A stretch of 64,000 nucleotides of DNA. Origin: JACKAQ01 sp020634975 [NCBI: Calditrichia bacterium]. Lineage in GTDB: Bacteria > Calditrichota > Calditrichia > RBG-13-44-9. The first letter of the stretch is position 1, and every line of letters begins with the position of its first letter. Location: NCBI GenBank assembly GCA_020634975.1, contig JACKAQ010000008.1, positions 1 through 64,000 on the forward strand, in the 5' to 3' direction. Positions 17,689-26,828 of the stretch are shown piece by piece. The notes below the pieces were generated by a model. That model searched no databases. It had not been told where the DNA came from and saw only the letters and a list, made by a program, of their open reading frames with translations. Both the position numbers and the translations under genes were made by a program.

Positions 17689-18597
17689 CTATTCTTTATC
17701 CCCGGGTGATGCGTTGGAATCTATCGCCGCCGGTGGCGATTCGCCATCGGGTTCTTCGGATTGGGCGATGGAATCGATGCGGCGAAGCAGTCCGGGAACT
17801 TCTTTCTGTTCCACCAAGCTGAAATACTGGAAAATAATCCCAAAATGGAAAATGAGAAAAATGAGGTATCCGGCTAAGTTGGTAAAAACGCCCAAAAATG
17901 CCGAAATCAATCGATACATTTCGATATCTTCATTTTTTGCAGCGTTGAATTCAATGAAAACGCTCATCAAAATTTGCGGCACGGAAACCGCGATGGTGAG
18001 CATATAAACAATCACGCCGAGCAAAATGATCAACCCAAAAGTGTTCCACCAGTTACCGGAAACCACTTCAAAACAGCGGGATATGGACTCAAAAATACCT
18101 TTATCTTCATTAAAAATAACGATATATAAAAATGACAGCGGTACCAGAATATAAAAAAACGGTAAAATAAACATCACAACGGCAACCATCAAAAACACAA
18201 AAGAAAGCAGCGATGCAATGGTTGCTTTCAACAGATAGCGGCTGGCATAATTGAACACATCGCGCGTTTCGAACTGGTCGAAACCGCGTTCGATATACAA
18301 CATTGTGTATGCGTAAATCAGGCAGGAATAAAAAATGCTCAACAACATTGCGATTAAATAAAGTGGCAACAGTGCCGCATAATAATCAAGAAAATCGAAT
18401 CCGGATGTTTGAAAATCGGTTGCATTCGGCGTCCAGTATTCGGTGAGAAACCCTACCAAAACCGCCGGAAATCCCATTACAATAACCAAATGTGTCCCCA
18501 GAATTTTGATATTCTGGCGGACAAAGTTGAATGTTTCGGTCAGTACCTGACTGAAATCGCGGGTTTGGCGAAAATCAATTTGTTCAGTCATGTTCAT
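17689..18597 (-). CDS. polytopic membrane protein of the SpoIIM-MoxR operon
   Basis: This 302-residue protein has about six hydrophobic segments and a Glu/Pro/Ser-rich cytoplasmic tail (about 270-302). It resembles the glycerophosphodiester-phosphodiesterase membrane-domain type of integral proteins in topology but has no catalytic motif. Its start overlaps the stop of the SpoIIM-like gene by 4 nt (ATGA), and the next gene follows after 3 nt. A membrane protein at this place is usual in MoxR clusters; the function is not known. Confidence 0.7.
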   Translation of the reverse strand: MNMTEQIDFRQTRDFSQVLTETFNFVRQNIKILGTHLVIVMGFPAVLVGFLTEYWTPNATDFQTSGFDFLDYYAALLPLYLIAMLLSIFYSCLIYAYTMLYIERGFDQFETRDVFNYASRYLLKATIASLLSFVFLMVAVVMFILPFFYILVPLSFLYIVIFNEDKGIFESISRCFEVVSGNWWNTFGLIILLGVIVYMLTIAVSVPQILMSVFIEFNAAKNEDIEMYRLISAFLGVFTNLAGYLIFLIFHFGIIFQYFSLVEQKEVPGLLRRIDSIAQSEEPDGESPPAAIDSNASPGDKE

Positions 18598-19553
18598 TTT
18601 TTTGCCTTTTGGTTCAGATAAGCAGGATATGCGATAAAATAAAATCCGATAAATGCGAGCGAGCCAAAAATAATCAACAGGCTCAAAGCAACCGGCATTT
18701 CGGTGTATCGGGTCACAAACGATTCCAGAAATCCGGCAGCTATGAAAACCGGCACCAAACCGATGGCGATTTTCAATCCATCTTTCGCGCCGCGTTGCAG
18801 CGATTCCCGCCGGGTAAATGAACCGGGAAACAAAATGCTGTTGCCCAACACCAATCCGGCGCTACCGGCAATGATGATTGCCGAAATTTCCAGCGCACCG
18901 TGAATATAAATAACCAGCAAAGATTCGCCCAACAGCGAATTCAGATAAAAAAAGGTGTGGAAAGTTCCTAACATCACGCCGTTAGTAAATAGCATAAAAG
19001 CTGTGCCGACCGATAGCAAAATACCCGCACTAAAACAAAGAAAAGACACCCGGATATTGTTCAGCGTAATCCCAAAAAACATTTGCAGTTGCCGGGCATC
19101 TTTGTAAACAGCCAGCGGATCGCCTTTTTCGATGTTGTGCTCGGTCATGTTAACATATCCGTCACCCAAAATCAGTCGGACGAATGACGTGTCATTCAGT
19201 GTGGAAACGGTGCCGATCATCACCGCAATCGAAAAAATGACAAAGCTGTAAAGCAAAGAATTGCGATGGTTGGCGTAAAGTGTCGGTAGTTCGGTTTTCC
19301 AAAAAGTAACGAGGCGGTTTTTATCGGTTCGTTTGTTGCTATAAATTTCCTGATGCAGTTTTCCGGCCAAACCGTTGAGGTATTGCGTTGTTTTGCTACC
19401 GGGAAAATGGGTGCGGGCGAATGAGAGATCGTCGGTTATTTCCAGAAATAAACCGGCGTAAATATCTGCGTCCACCGGTTCGGAATTGTTCAGTAACCCT
19501 TCCAGCTTTTTCCATTTTTCGGCATTCAGTTTAAGAAAGGCAACTTCTTTCAT
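18594..19553 (-). CDS. stage II sporulation protein M-like membrane protein (SpoIIM/DUF95)
   Basis: This 319-residue integral membrane protein has an N-terminal soluble helical part (1-105) and then about six membrane helices. Typical SpoIIM-family features are NNIRVSFLCFSAGILLSVGT, LLVIYIHGALEISAIIIAGSAGLVLG and FPGSFTRRESLQRGAKDGLK. The name comes from Bacillus, where SpoIIM acts in engulfment. Non-sporulating bacteria carry it in MoxR/DUF58 operons, so sporulation is not implied. It is the first gene of the operon. Confidence 0.88.
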   Translation of the reverse strand: MKEVAFLKLNAEKWKKLEGLLNNSEPVDADIYAGLFLEITDDLSFARTHFPGSKTTQYLNGLAGKLHQEIYSNKRTDKNRLVTFWKTELPTLYANHRNSLLYSFVIFSIAVMIGTVSTLNDTSFVRLILGDGYVNMTEHNIEKGDPLAVYKDARQLQMFFGITLNNIRVSFLCFSAGILLSVGTAFMLFTNGVMLGTFHTFFYLNSLLGESLLVIYIHGALEISAIIIAGSAGLVLGNSILFPGSFTRRESLQRGAKDGLKIAIGLVPVFIAAGFLESFVTRYTEMPVALSLLIIFGSLAFIGFYFIAYPAYLNQKAKK

Positions 19554-19748
19554 AACTCAACTAAAATTCCGGGTTTAGCGTTAATAAAATTATTCGAATA
19601 ATATAGCCGAAAAATTACAATTTTCACACATAAAATTGACAGGAAACCGAAAAACAGGGGAGGGGACATGTTAAAAAATTATGAGAATCGAACGATAAAA
19701 TGCGATTTTAAAACCGCTAGAAATAATCCATGTTTGCACGTTGGAGCA

Positions 19749-21290
19749 TCACACGCTTTCCGCATTTTCTATCGGAACAATCGGAAAAAACATCCTGAAC
19801 GTGGTGCCTTTTTCCGGAAAAGATGTTACGCTGATATGCCCGTGACTTTGTTTGATAATTCCGTAAACGGTCGAGAGTCCCAAACCGGTGCCTTTACCGC
19901 GCGGTTTTGTGGTGAAAAAAGGTTCAAAAATGTGCGATTTTGTTTCTTCGTCCATCCCGATGCCGGTATCCTGTATTTCGATGCAGACAAATTCACCCGG
20001 TTCGGCTTCACTGTGGAGCACATCCGATTCGCCGAGTTTTGTTCGATAGGTCCGAACGGTAAGCGTGCCGCCATTTGGCATGGCGTCGCGGGCGTTCACT
20101 GCCAAATTCATAATGGCTTGCTCCAGTTGAACCGGATCTGCGATAATCGTGCCGATATCCACGCCGCAATGCAGTTGAAAATTGATTTTTTTCCCAATCA
20201 ACCGATCGAGTATTTCTTTAATTTCCCGAATGGCGTAATTGGGATCGATGCGCATTAACAGCGCTTCCTGTCTTCTGCTAAATGCCTGTATTTGTTTGAT
20301 TAACAGACCAGCCTGTTTGTTGGTTTGCTGTATTTTTTCAACAAAATTTCGCATCGGATCGGTTTCATCCATTTTCATCAAAATGATTTCCGCATACCCT
20401 TCGATGACCGATACAAAATTGCTGAAATCATGCGCGATGCTCCCTGCCAAAATGCCCAAACTTTCCATTTTTTGGGCTTGCAGAAACTGTGCTTCAATTT
20501 CCCGGCGGCGGCTGATATCCAGCAAATAGCCTTTCACTCCGGTCAATTTCCCGGCATCGTTAAAATTTCCGACGAGATTTGCCAACACATAAATCAGTTT
20601 GCCATTGGTTTTGCGGAGGGTGATTTCGTAAAGGGCAAGCTTTTTTTGACGATGTATTTCTTCGATAAAATCTGTCCGGGCTTCATCGTCGGTAAAGCGT
20701 TCCATAAAATCGGAATATTGAGCAACCCGGGGATTTTCAAATCCGAACAATTTGGCGAATGCCGGATTGCACATCAAAATATTGCCCTGTCCGTCCATGA
20801 TAAAATTTCCGGTTAAATCATCTTCAAACAATCCGCGATAGCGGGCTTCGCTTTCCCGAAGCGCGTTCTCCACTTCTTTTCGGCGACTGATTTCCGAAAT
20901 AAAACTGATGAGATAGTTTTCGTCATCGATTTCAATACGGTTCAGGTTGATATCAACCGGAATTTCCGAACCGTCCGACCGGAGGGCGAAAGTATCCAGG
21001 CGATGGGTGTGGGTATTTTGATGGTTGTTTAACGGCGTTTTCCCAATATATTGTTGATATTGTTCGCGAAGCCGTTCCGGAATAAGCAGTTCTGCGGGTT
21101 GTCCGATCAACTCATCCCTGTTGCACAAATGTAATTTTGCTGCAGATTCATTTGCGTATTCAATTTTACCCGTCGAATTACTGACAATAATCGCATGTGA
21201 CGCAGTTTCAACAAAAATCTGAAAACTGTGTTGGTTCCGGAAAAATGATTGCACCGCAGGCCTTTCGAAGAATGAATGTTCAATAGTCAT
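19749..21290 (-). CDS. PAS-domain sensor histidine kinase (NtrB-like catalytic core)
   Basis: This 513-residue kinase is without membrane segments and so is likely cytoplasmic. Two PAS domains (about 22-138 and 145-262, the second with a PAC motif ending in GYLLDISRRREIE) precede a HisKA region with the phospho-acceptor H287 in GSIAHDFSNF and a HATPase domain: NLAVNARDAMPNGG (N box), DTGIGMDEE (G1), FTTKPRGKGTGLGLSTVYGIIKQSHG (G2). No receiver or response regulator gene adjoins it. The signal is unknown. Confidence 0.92.
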   Translation of the reverse strand: MTIEHSFFERPAVQSFFRNQHSFQIFVETASHAIIVSNSTGKIEYANESAAKLHLCNRDELIGQPAELLIPERLREQYQQYIGKTPLNNHQNTHTHRLDTFALRSDGSEIPVDINLNRIEIDDENYLISFISEISRRKEVENALRESEARYRGLFEDDLTGNFIMDGQGNILMCNPAFAKLFGFENPRVAQYSDFMERFTDDEARTDFIEEIHRQKKLALYEITLRKTNGKLIYVLANLVGNFNDAGKLTGVKGYLLDISRRREIEAQFLQAQKMESLGILAGSIAHDFSNFVSVIEGYAEIILMKMDETDPMRNFVEKIQQTNKQAGLLIKQIQAFSRRQEALLMRIDPNYAIREIKEILDRLIGKKINFQLHCGVDIGTIIADPVQLEQAIMNLAVNARDAMPNGGTLTVRTYRTKLGESDVLHSEAEPGEFVCIEIQDTGIGMDEETKSHIFEPFFTTKPRGKGTGLGLSTVYGIIKQSHGHISVTSFPEKGTTFRMFFPIVPIENAESV

Positions 21291-21479
21291 ATTTCAACGG
21301 TCATATACAGATTTCGTAAATATAATAGACGTCGTCAGAAACAGCAACTTATTTACTCATATAAAAAATTGTTTTTCGAAACAAAAAGCATAAACAGTTC
21401 GTGAAACCGGTTCCGGACGGCGATATTTAATAGATGCCGTAAATTTATTATTCACTGGAACTTGTCCGGCATTTATTTT

Positions 21480-21497
21480 GATAATGGAGAATTATTC
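21480..21497 (+). promoter_or_regulatory. possible Fur-type operator upstream of feoA
   Basis: The dyad GATAATGGAGAATTATTC has ATAAT/ATTAT half-sites spaced 5 nt and resembles the GATAAT-based Fur box. It lies 17 nt upstream of the likely -35 element of feoA. The match is partial. Confidence 0.3.
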
Positions 21498-21513
21498 TTA
21501 TTCTCGAACAGTG

Positions 21514-21542
21514 TTGAAAAAAACAGATCAACCATCTAAATT
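21514..21542 (+). promoter_or_regulatory. likely sigma70-type promoter of feoAB
   Basis: TTGAAA (21514-21519) and TAAATT (21537-21542) are separated by 17 nt and lie 58 nt before the feoA start codon. Confidence 0.45.
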
Positions 21543-21599
21543 GTGTCGTAGATAATTACTGAGGGGTTTAATATTAATTTTTTAGTTTGGGGCTAAATA

Positions 21600-21833
21600 A
21601 TGAATCAAGACTCTCTGGACAAATTGAAACCGGGCGAATGTTGCGTTATCCGGGAATATTGCAATTGCACCAGCGATACCAACTGTCTGATGGAAATGGG
21701 GCTTCTGGAAGGCACACCGGTAAAGTTGATCAAGTTTGCACCCTTGGGCGATCCTATGGAAATTCGTTTCCGGGGCTACAACCTTTCGATCCGGAAAGAC
21801 GTAGCCCGCTCTATTTTGGTTGAAAAGGGATAG
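21600..21833 (+). CDS. feoA: FeoA ferrous iron transport accessory protein
   Basis: This 77-residue SH3-like FeoA domain protein has LKPGECCVIREY, LMEMGLLEGTPVKLIKFAPLGDP and FRGYNLSIRKDVARSILVE. FeoA binds the cytoplasmic side of FeoB and is needed for ferrous iron uptake. GGGG precedes the ATG at normal distance. feoB starts 8 nt after the stop, so the genes are cotranscribed. A TTTAG-N7-CTAAA dyad (21581-21597) overlaps the ribosome-binding site. Confidence 0.95.
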   Translation: MNQDSLDKLKPGECCVIREYCNCTSDTNCLMEMGLLEGTPVKLIKFAPLGDPMEIRFRGYNLSIRKDVARSILVEKG

Positions 21834-21841
21834 CGCTATCG

Positions 21842-23989
21842 ATGTCTGTAAATGTTGAAAACCTGACGGCACACCAGTCATATTCCATAAAAAAATTCCG
21901 GGTTGCTCTTGTGGGCAACCCAAATACAGGCAAAACTTCCGTGTTTAATGCACTAACCGGATTGCGCCAAAAAGTGGGTAATTATCCCGGCGTTACGGTT
22001 GAAAAAAAATCGGGCATGCTCATTTCGCCCGGTGGTGCAAAGGTTGAAGTTATCGATTTACCCGGATTATACAGCTTGAACCCGCAATCGCTGGACGAAG
22101 AAATTGCCGTAGAAACGCTGTATTCAGATGATGCGATCGATCTGATTGTTGTTGTTGCGGATGCCAGTAACCTGAACCGGAATTTGTATTTAGTCAGCCA
22201 ATTGCTGGAGCTCAACAAACCGACATTGCTGGCACTGAATATGGTGGATGTCGCCAAAGCGCATGGCATCGAAATCAACATTGATGAACTTGCTGCATCG
22301 CTGGCGGTTACCGTTATTCCGGTTATTGGTAGCAAAGGGGAAGGCATTCCCGAATTACGGCGCACAATTTTTGACATTCTTGAATCGACGGATAGCAAAA
22401 AAGTGTCGCCCCCGCAATGGTTGAAAGATCCTGCACTGGAAACATTTTACCAACCCTTTATCGGTGAAATTGCTGAAAATACTGAACTTACAAATTTGGA
22501 AGCGCGGTTGCGGCTGCAGCGCATATTCCGCGAAGTGAAAACCTTTCGGGAAAATGCCGCATCGTCAAATGGCAAATTGAGTACTGCAGATTACCCAAAA
22601 CTGAACAGTGTTATTTATGATAAATATGACGAATGGCAGCAACTGGAAGCCAAAGTCCGCTATCGTTGGGTGGATAGCATTTGCGACAAAATCATATGTC
22701 GTTTAGACGAAGAAAAACGCAGCTTCAGCGATAAAATTGATCAGGTGCTGACGCATCATATCGCCGGACCAATTGTATTTCTGCTGCTGTTTTCGGTTGT
22801 TTTCCAATCGATTTTCACATGGGCAGAAGCGCCGATGGATGCCATTGAAACCGGTGTCGGATGGTTGGGTGAACTGGTTGCCAACCTGCTGCCGGCGGGC
22901 GCGTTGCAAAGTTTGATTGTCGATGGCGCCATTGGCGGCGTTGGCTCAATTCTGGTTTTTCTGCCGCAAATTCTCTTTCTTTTTTTCTTCCTCTCACTGC
23001 TGGAAGATTCCGGATACATGACCCGCGTTGCATTTATGATGGATCGATTTATGCGCGGTGCCGGGCTTTCCGGGCGTTCGATAATTCCGTTGCTGTCGTC
23101 TTTTGCCTGCGCCATTCCCGGCATTATGGCAACCCGGACCATCCGCAACTGGCAGGAACGGCTGATCACAATTATGATTGCACCGCTCATGAGTTGCAGC
23201 GCCCGCTTGCCGGTGTACACGCTGATGATCGGCGCATTTATCCCGAACCAACGGATTGCCGGCGTATTTTCACTTGCTGGATTCACATTGCTGGCAATGT
23301 ATTTATTGGGTGTGGTTGCGGCAATTGTTGCAGCATTGGTGTTCAAAAAATTTCTGATTCGCGGCAGATCGCCGGCATCTTTTATGATGGAGTTGCCACC
23401 GTATCGCCTGCCCTCGCTGCGCTGGACGCTGTTGCAAATGTGGGAACGCGCCAAAATATTTGTCACTGACGCCGGAAAAATTATTCTGGCGATGTCGCTG
23501 GTGCTCTGGTTTTTGTCATCTTATCCCAAAACGGATGCCGGAACAGAAGCCACAGCCGGCGAACAAATTCGCCAAAGTTATGCCGGACAAATCGGGCAGA
23601 TCATCGAGCCGGTTATCGAACCGCTGGGTTTTGACTGGAAACTGGGCATCGGTCTGATTACGTCATTCGCCGCCCGCGAAGTGCTGGTTAGTACACTGGC
23701 AACCATATATAATGTAGAAAGTGGCGATGAAAATTCGCTCAGCCTTCGTGATGCGCTCCGCAACGAAACCGATCCCGAAACCGGAAAACCGCGGTACACA
23801 CCGTTAGTTGCCATTTCGTTGATGGTATTTTTTGTGCTGGCTTGCCAGTGCATGTCCACCGTGGCAATTGTGAAACGGGAAACCAACAGTTGGCGCTGGC
23901 CGATTATCATGATTGTTTATATGACTGCGCTGGCGTATATCGGCTCGCTGGTGGTGTATCAGGGTGGATTGTTATTAGGTTTAGGTTAA
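21842..23989 (+). CDS. feoB: ferrous iron transport protein FeoB
   Basis: This 715-residue inner-membrane Fe(II) transporter has an N-terminal G domain: G1 GNPNTGKTSVFN, switch region NYPGVTVEKK, G3 DLPGLYSL, G4 NMVD. A guanine-nucleotide-dissociation-inhibitor-like helical linker follows. The C-terminal membrane part has two Gate domains (IPLLSSFACAIPGIMATRTI, SCSARLPVYTLMIG, FAAREVLVSTLATIYNV). It is complete and of normal length. With FeoA and the following small Cys-rich protein it makes a full Feo uptake system, as expected for anaerobic or microaerobic iron acquisition. Confidence 0.97.
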   Translation: MSVNVENLTAHQSYSIKKFRVALVGNPNTGKTSVFNALTGLRQKVGNYPGVTVEKKSGMLISPGGAKVEVIDLPGLYSLNPQSLDEEIAVETLYSDDAIDLIVVVADASNLNRNLYLVSQLLELNKPTLLALNMVDVAKAHGIEINIDELAASLAVTVIPVIGSKGEGIPELRRTIFDILESTDSKKVSPPQWLKDPALETFYQPFIGEIAENTELTNLEARLRLQRIFREVKTFRENAASSNGKLSTADYPKLNSVIYDKYDEWQQLEAKVRYRWVDSICDKIICRLDEEKRSFSDKIDQVLTHHIAGPIVFLLLFSVVFQSIFTWAEAPMDAIETGVGWLGELVANLLPAGALQSLIVDGAIGGVGSILVFLPQILFLFFFLSLLEDSGYMTRVAFMMDRFMRGAGLSGRSIIPLLSSFACAIPGIMATRTIRNWQERLITIMIAPLMSCSARLPVYTLMIGAFIPNQRIAGVFSLAGFTLLAMYLLGVVAAIVAALVFKKFLIRGRSPASFMMELPPYRLPSLRWTLLQMWERAKIFVTDAGKIILAMSLVLWFLSSYPKTDAGTEATAGEQIRQSYAGQIGQIIEPVIEPLGFDWKLGIGLITSFAAREVLVSTLATIYNVESGDENSLSLRDALRNETDPETGKPRYTPLVAISLMVFFVLACQCMSTVAIVKRETNSWRWPIIMIVYMTALAYIGSLVVYQGGLLLGLG

Positions 23990-24006
23990 GAAATGGAGGT
24001 GAACAA

Positions 24007-24177
24007 ATGATTGATTTTCAAGAAGTTATCGCATTTTCAATTGTCGGGTTTGCGCTCATTTACATCATCTATACCCTGTTTAGCAAAAATACTGCTGAAA
24101 GCGAATGCGGCGGTTGCAGCAAATGTGCTGCCGGCAAATCGCAACCCTCATCAACTATCGAAATTATCCAGAAATAA
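24007..24177 (+). CDS. FeoB-associated Cys-rich membrane protein
   Basis: This small 56-residue protein is preceded by a strong GGAGGTGA ribosome-binding site, which fixes the ATG at 24007. It has one membrane helix (about 8-26, VIAFSIVGFALIYIIYTLF) and a cytoplasmic or periplasmic tail with the cluster CGGCSKC. It corresponds to the short Cys-rich proteins that follow feoB in many FCB and Firmicutes genomes; the cysteines may bind iron or sense redox state. It lies 17 nt after feoB, in the same operon. Confidence 0.88.
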   Translation: MIDFQEVIAFSIVGFALIYIIYTLFSKNTAESECGGCSKCAAGKSQPSSTIEIIQK

Positions 24178-24204
24178 AAAACGCCGGCAATTACCGGCGT
24201 TTTC
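24176..24204 (+). terminator. rho-independent terminator of the feo operon
   Basis: The stem AACGCCGG / CCGGCGTT with loop CAATTA ends in TTTTC and directly overlaps the end of the Cys-rich gene. Confidence 0.85.
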
Positions 24205-24230
24205 ATGTTGTGTCATTTTGTTAATTCGAA

Positions 24231-24884
24231 TTAGAATCCCAAACCGACCGACAACGAAATCACACCATTTTTTGCGGTGTCGTCATCATTTTCCTGAAAT
24301 TCTTCTTTGATGATATTGGACAAACCGAGGGTATATCGCAAATCGATAAATACGGATGCCAATCCCATAGTCGAAAAGGACATGCTGGCGCCGACAACCG
24401 CACCCATATCCGATCCTTTGAACAGATCTTCACTGTCTTCAACGTCCACATCTTCGCCGTTCAATTTATAATCGGCACTTTCGCTGGCTTTGAACGCGAA
24501 CGCCGGACCGGCATAAAAATTGGACGATACCAATGGCGGTGCAACCGGAACCTGCAATTTCACTAATACCGGAATTTCAAAATAATTTACTTTGAGAGTC
24601 GTTTCTGCTTCATTGCTGCCATCTGTTTCAACTAATTTTCCGCCTTTTTGGGTAAACAACGCTTCACCCTGAAATGACAACGGGCCAATCGGATCAATTT
24701 CCAGATAGACGCCGCCGTTGAAACCATTTTTGGTTTTTAATTCCTCACCTTCATCTGTATCAGCCCTGAAATTTGATACGTTCAAACCGGCTTTCAAGCC
24801 TTTTTTGATGGACAATTGGGCAAAAACGGACTGCGTTCCAATCATCATGCACAGCACCAAGAGGGTAGCAAAATATCGCTTCAT
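24231..24884 (-). CDS. outer-membrane beta-barrel protein (porin-like, PorT/OMP_b-brl type)
   Basis: The start is the ATG at 24884, with GGAGATTATT upstream; an upstream in-frame extension is not needed. The 217-residue protein has a signal peptide (MKRYFATLLVLCMMIGTQSVFA) and then a short barrel typical of FCB-group outer-membrane proteins: GLKAGLNVSNF, GFNGGVYLEIDPIGPLSFQGEALFTQKG, YFEIPVLVKLQVP, and an aromatic-containing C-terminal strand VISLSVGLGF. Function is unknown; such barrels often bind small ligands or serve as structural proteins. Confidence 0.8.
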   Translation of the reverse strand: MKRYFATLLVLCMMIGTQSVFAQLSIKKGLKAGLNVSNFRADTDEGEELKTKNGFNGGVYLEIDPIGPLSFQGEALFTQKGGKLVETDGSNEAETTLKVNYFEIPVLVKLQVPVAPPLVSSNFYAGPAFAFKASESADYKLNGEDVDVEDSEDLFKGSDMGAVVGASMSFSTMGLASVFIDLRYTLGLSNIIKEEFQENDDDTAKNGVISLSVGLGF

Positions 24885-25131
24885 AATAATCTCCTTATCG
24901 GGGGTTTTTATTTGCAGCTCGTTAATGGCTGCGTATTTTTTACGTAATTCGAGTATAATTAACACATTTCAGGTGATCAATTTCAACAGTAATTTTCAAT
25001 TTTTCTGTGATAGATGTCGCAATATGGGTTAATTTGCTGTGTGGCGATTTTTAGTATTGATTTATTGTGAATGCCGGGATATTATTTACGAACGAATAAT
25101 ACAGTTGAAACCGTTGCGAATCGGGAGCAGA

Positions 25132-26787
25132 TTGAGAAAAAAAACGCGACATTTATTTGCGATTGCAGGCTTGCTCGGCGCGATGCAATGTTTTGCCCAA
25201 ACCAAATTTGAGCCCGTTTTGGGGGAAATTTCCCGGGATTCGTTGCGGCAGCACATGGCGTTTCTCGGCAGCGATGCATTAGCCGGGCGCGGCACCGGAA
25301 CGCCCGGCGAACTCGCCGCCGCAGATTATATTCGCGGCGTTTTTCGGCGATACAATCTGCAATCTCCCCGACAAACGGAAGATTATTTTCAAATGATACC
25401 CATGCACGGCAGTTTGCCGCTGGCAGAATCTGTTTTGCGGATTCACTATAATGAAAAAATCATCGATCTCAATCTCGGTAGCGATTATTTACTGATGAAA
25501 ACCGGACCACAAACCTTTGTTTCGCAACCGGTTGAGATGGTTTTTGCCGGATACGGTATTGTTGCGCCGGAGTTCGATTATAACGATTATCAAAATACCG
25601 ATGTTCGCGGCAAAATTGTTGTCGCGTTTTCGGGTGAACCGCCATCGGAAAACCTTGCATATTTTGACGGAAAAGCAGAAAGTATTTACGCATTGCCTGA
25701 AGCCAAATTGCGTCAGGCAATCTCGCGTGGAGCGTTGGGAATCCTGCTGATTGCCGATCAATTTTACACAAATTCGCAACATTGGGAGCGATTGCAGCGC
25801 GAATTTACGTTTGAAGATGTGACGTTGGCATATCGTTCCGTCAGCCAGTTCAGCGCGGTGTTGAATCCGGTTACCGCTTACGAATTGTTGCAAAAGTCCG
25901 GTATTCCGTTGGATAGATTGCGCCAGAATACCGAACAGGGGCAACAGGAAAATTTTACGCTAAATTCCCGACTGTCGTTTAAAGGCGAATTCATCGAGCG
26001 GAATTTTCGATCACCGAATGTGATAGGATTTTTACCCGGCAACGACCCGGTTTTGGCAGAACGAACGGTGATCGTCAGCGCCCATTACGATCATTTGGGG
26101 ATTGGTCCGGCGGTCGCCGGCGACTCGATTTACAACGGCGTTTTTGATAACGCCGCCGGTGTTGCGGCAACCCTGGAAATTGCCCGCGTGCTGTCCGAAT
26201 CGCGCGAAAATCTGCGGCGTTCGGTGCTGTTTGTGCTGCTCACCGGCGAAGAAAAAGGGCTGCTCGGTTCGCAATTTTATGTGGATCATCCGGTGGTGCC
26301 GCTGTTTCAGACAGTTGCAAATGTGAATATCGACGGGCTGGCGATGTTCGATTTGTTCGATGATATTGTTGGCATCGGCGCTGAGCTGTCTTCGCTCGAT
26401 GCGTTTCTGGCGAATGCCGCTGGTGCAACCGGATTACAGGTTGCCAACCTGCCGGAAATGATCGTGATGATGCAGGCATTCGATCGCTCCGATCAGATCG
26501 CTTTTGCGCAGGCGGGCATTCCATCCGTACTGACGATGGAGGGATTGAACTATCGCAACCTCACGCCGGCGGAAGGATTGCGACTGATTCGCGAATGGGG
26601 CGAAACGCGCTATCACACGCCATTTGATGATATGTATCAACCGATGAATTTGGAAGCTGCGCGACTGCACACCCGGTTTTTGGCGCAATTGTGCGCCATT
26701 CTGGCGAGCAGCGATGATGAACCGCAGTGGCACAGCAACTCGCGGTTTCGTACTGTCCGGCTGCAAACAATCGCGGAAAAACGATAA
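25132..26787 (+). CDS. secreted M28-family zinc metallopeptidase
   Basis: The chosen start is the TTG at 25132, preceded by GGGAG. It gives a clean signal peptide (MRKKTRHLFAIAGLLGAMQCFAQ); longer GTG or TTG starts are possible. The mature part has a protease-associated (PA) insert and a C-terminal M28 domain. Zinc ligands and catalytic residues are visible in VSAHYDHLGIG, FDNAAGVAATLEIARVL, LTGEEKGLLGSQFYVDHP, NVNIDGLAMFDLFD and RYHTPFDDMYQPMNLE. M28 enzymes are aminopeptidases or glutamyl cyclase relatives. About 551 residues in total. A PstS-like lipoprotein gene follows after 41 nt. Confidence 0.9.
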   Translation: MRKKTRHLFAIAGLLGAMQCFAQTKFEPVLGEISRDSLRQHMAFLGSDALAGRGTGTPGELAAADYIRGVFRRYNLQSPRQTEDYFQMIPMHGSLPLAESVLRIHYNEKIIDLNLGSDYLLMKTGPQTFVSQPVEMVFAGYGIVAPEFDYNDYQNTDVRGKIVVAFSGEPPSENLAYFDGKAESIYALPEAKLRQAISRGALGILLIADQFYTNSQHWERLQREFTFEDVTLAYRSVSQFSAVLNPVTAYELLQKSGIPLDRLRQNTEQGQQENFTLNSRLSFKGEFIERNFRSPNVIGFLPGNDPVLAERTVIVSAHYDHLGIGPAVAGDSIYNGVFDNAAGVAATLEIARVLSESRENLRRSVLFVLLTGEEKGLLGSQFYVDHPVVPLFQTVANVNIDGLAMFDLFDDIVGIGAELSSLDAFLANAAGATGLQVANLPEMIVMMQAFDRSDQIAFAQAGIPSVLTMEGLNYRNLTPAEGLRLIREWGETRYHTPFDDMYQPMNLEAARLHTRFLAQLCAILASSDDEPQWHSNSRFRTVRLQTIAEKR

Positions 26788-26828
26788 TTTATTTGGAATT
26801 TCGGACCAACTTTTCGGAAGACACACCA

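Larger units (their letters stand above)
21291..21599. other. divergent promoter region between histidine kinase and feoA
   Basis: This AT-rich 309-nt spacer holds the regulatory elements for the feo genes listed separately; no coding sequence is seen. Confidence 0.5.

Noticed and set aside
18594-19553. Sporulation capability from the SpoIIM-like gene
   Set aside because: SpoIIM-family proteins occur widely in MoxR operons of non-sporulating bacteria, and no other sporulation gene is here.
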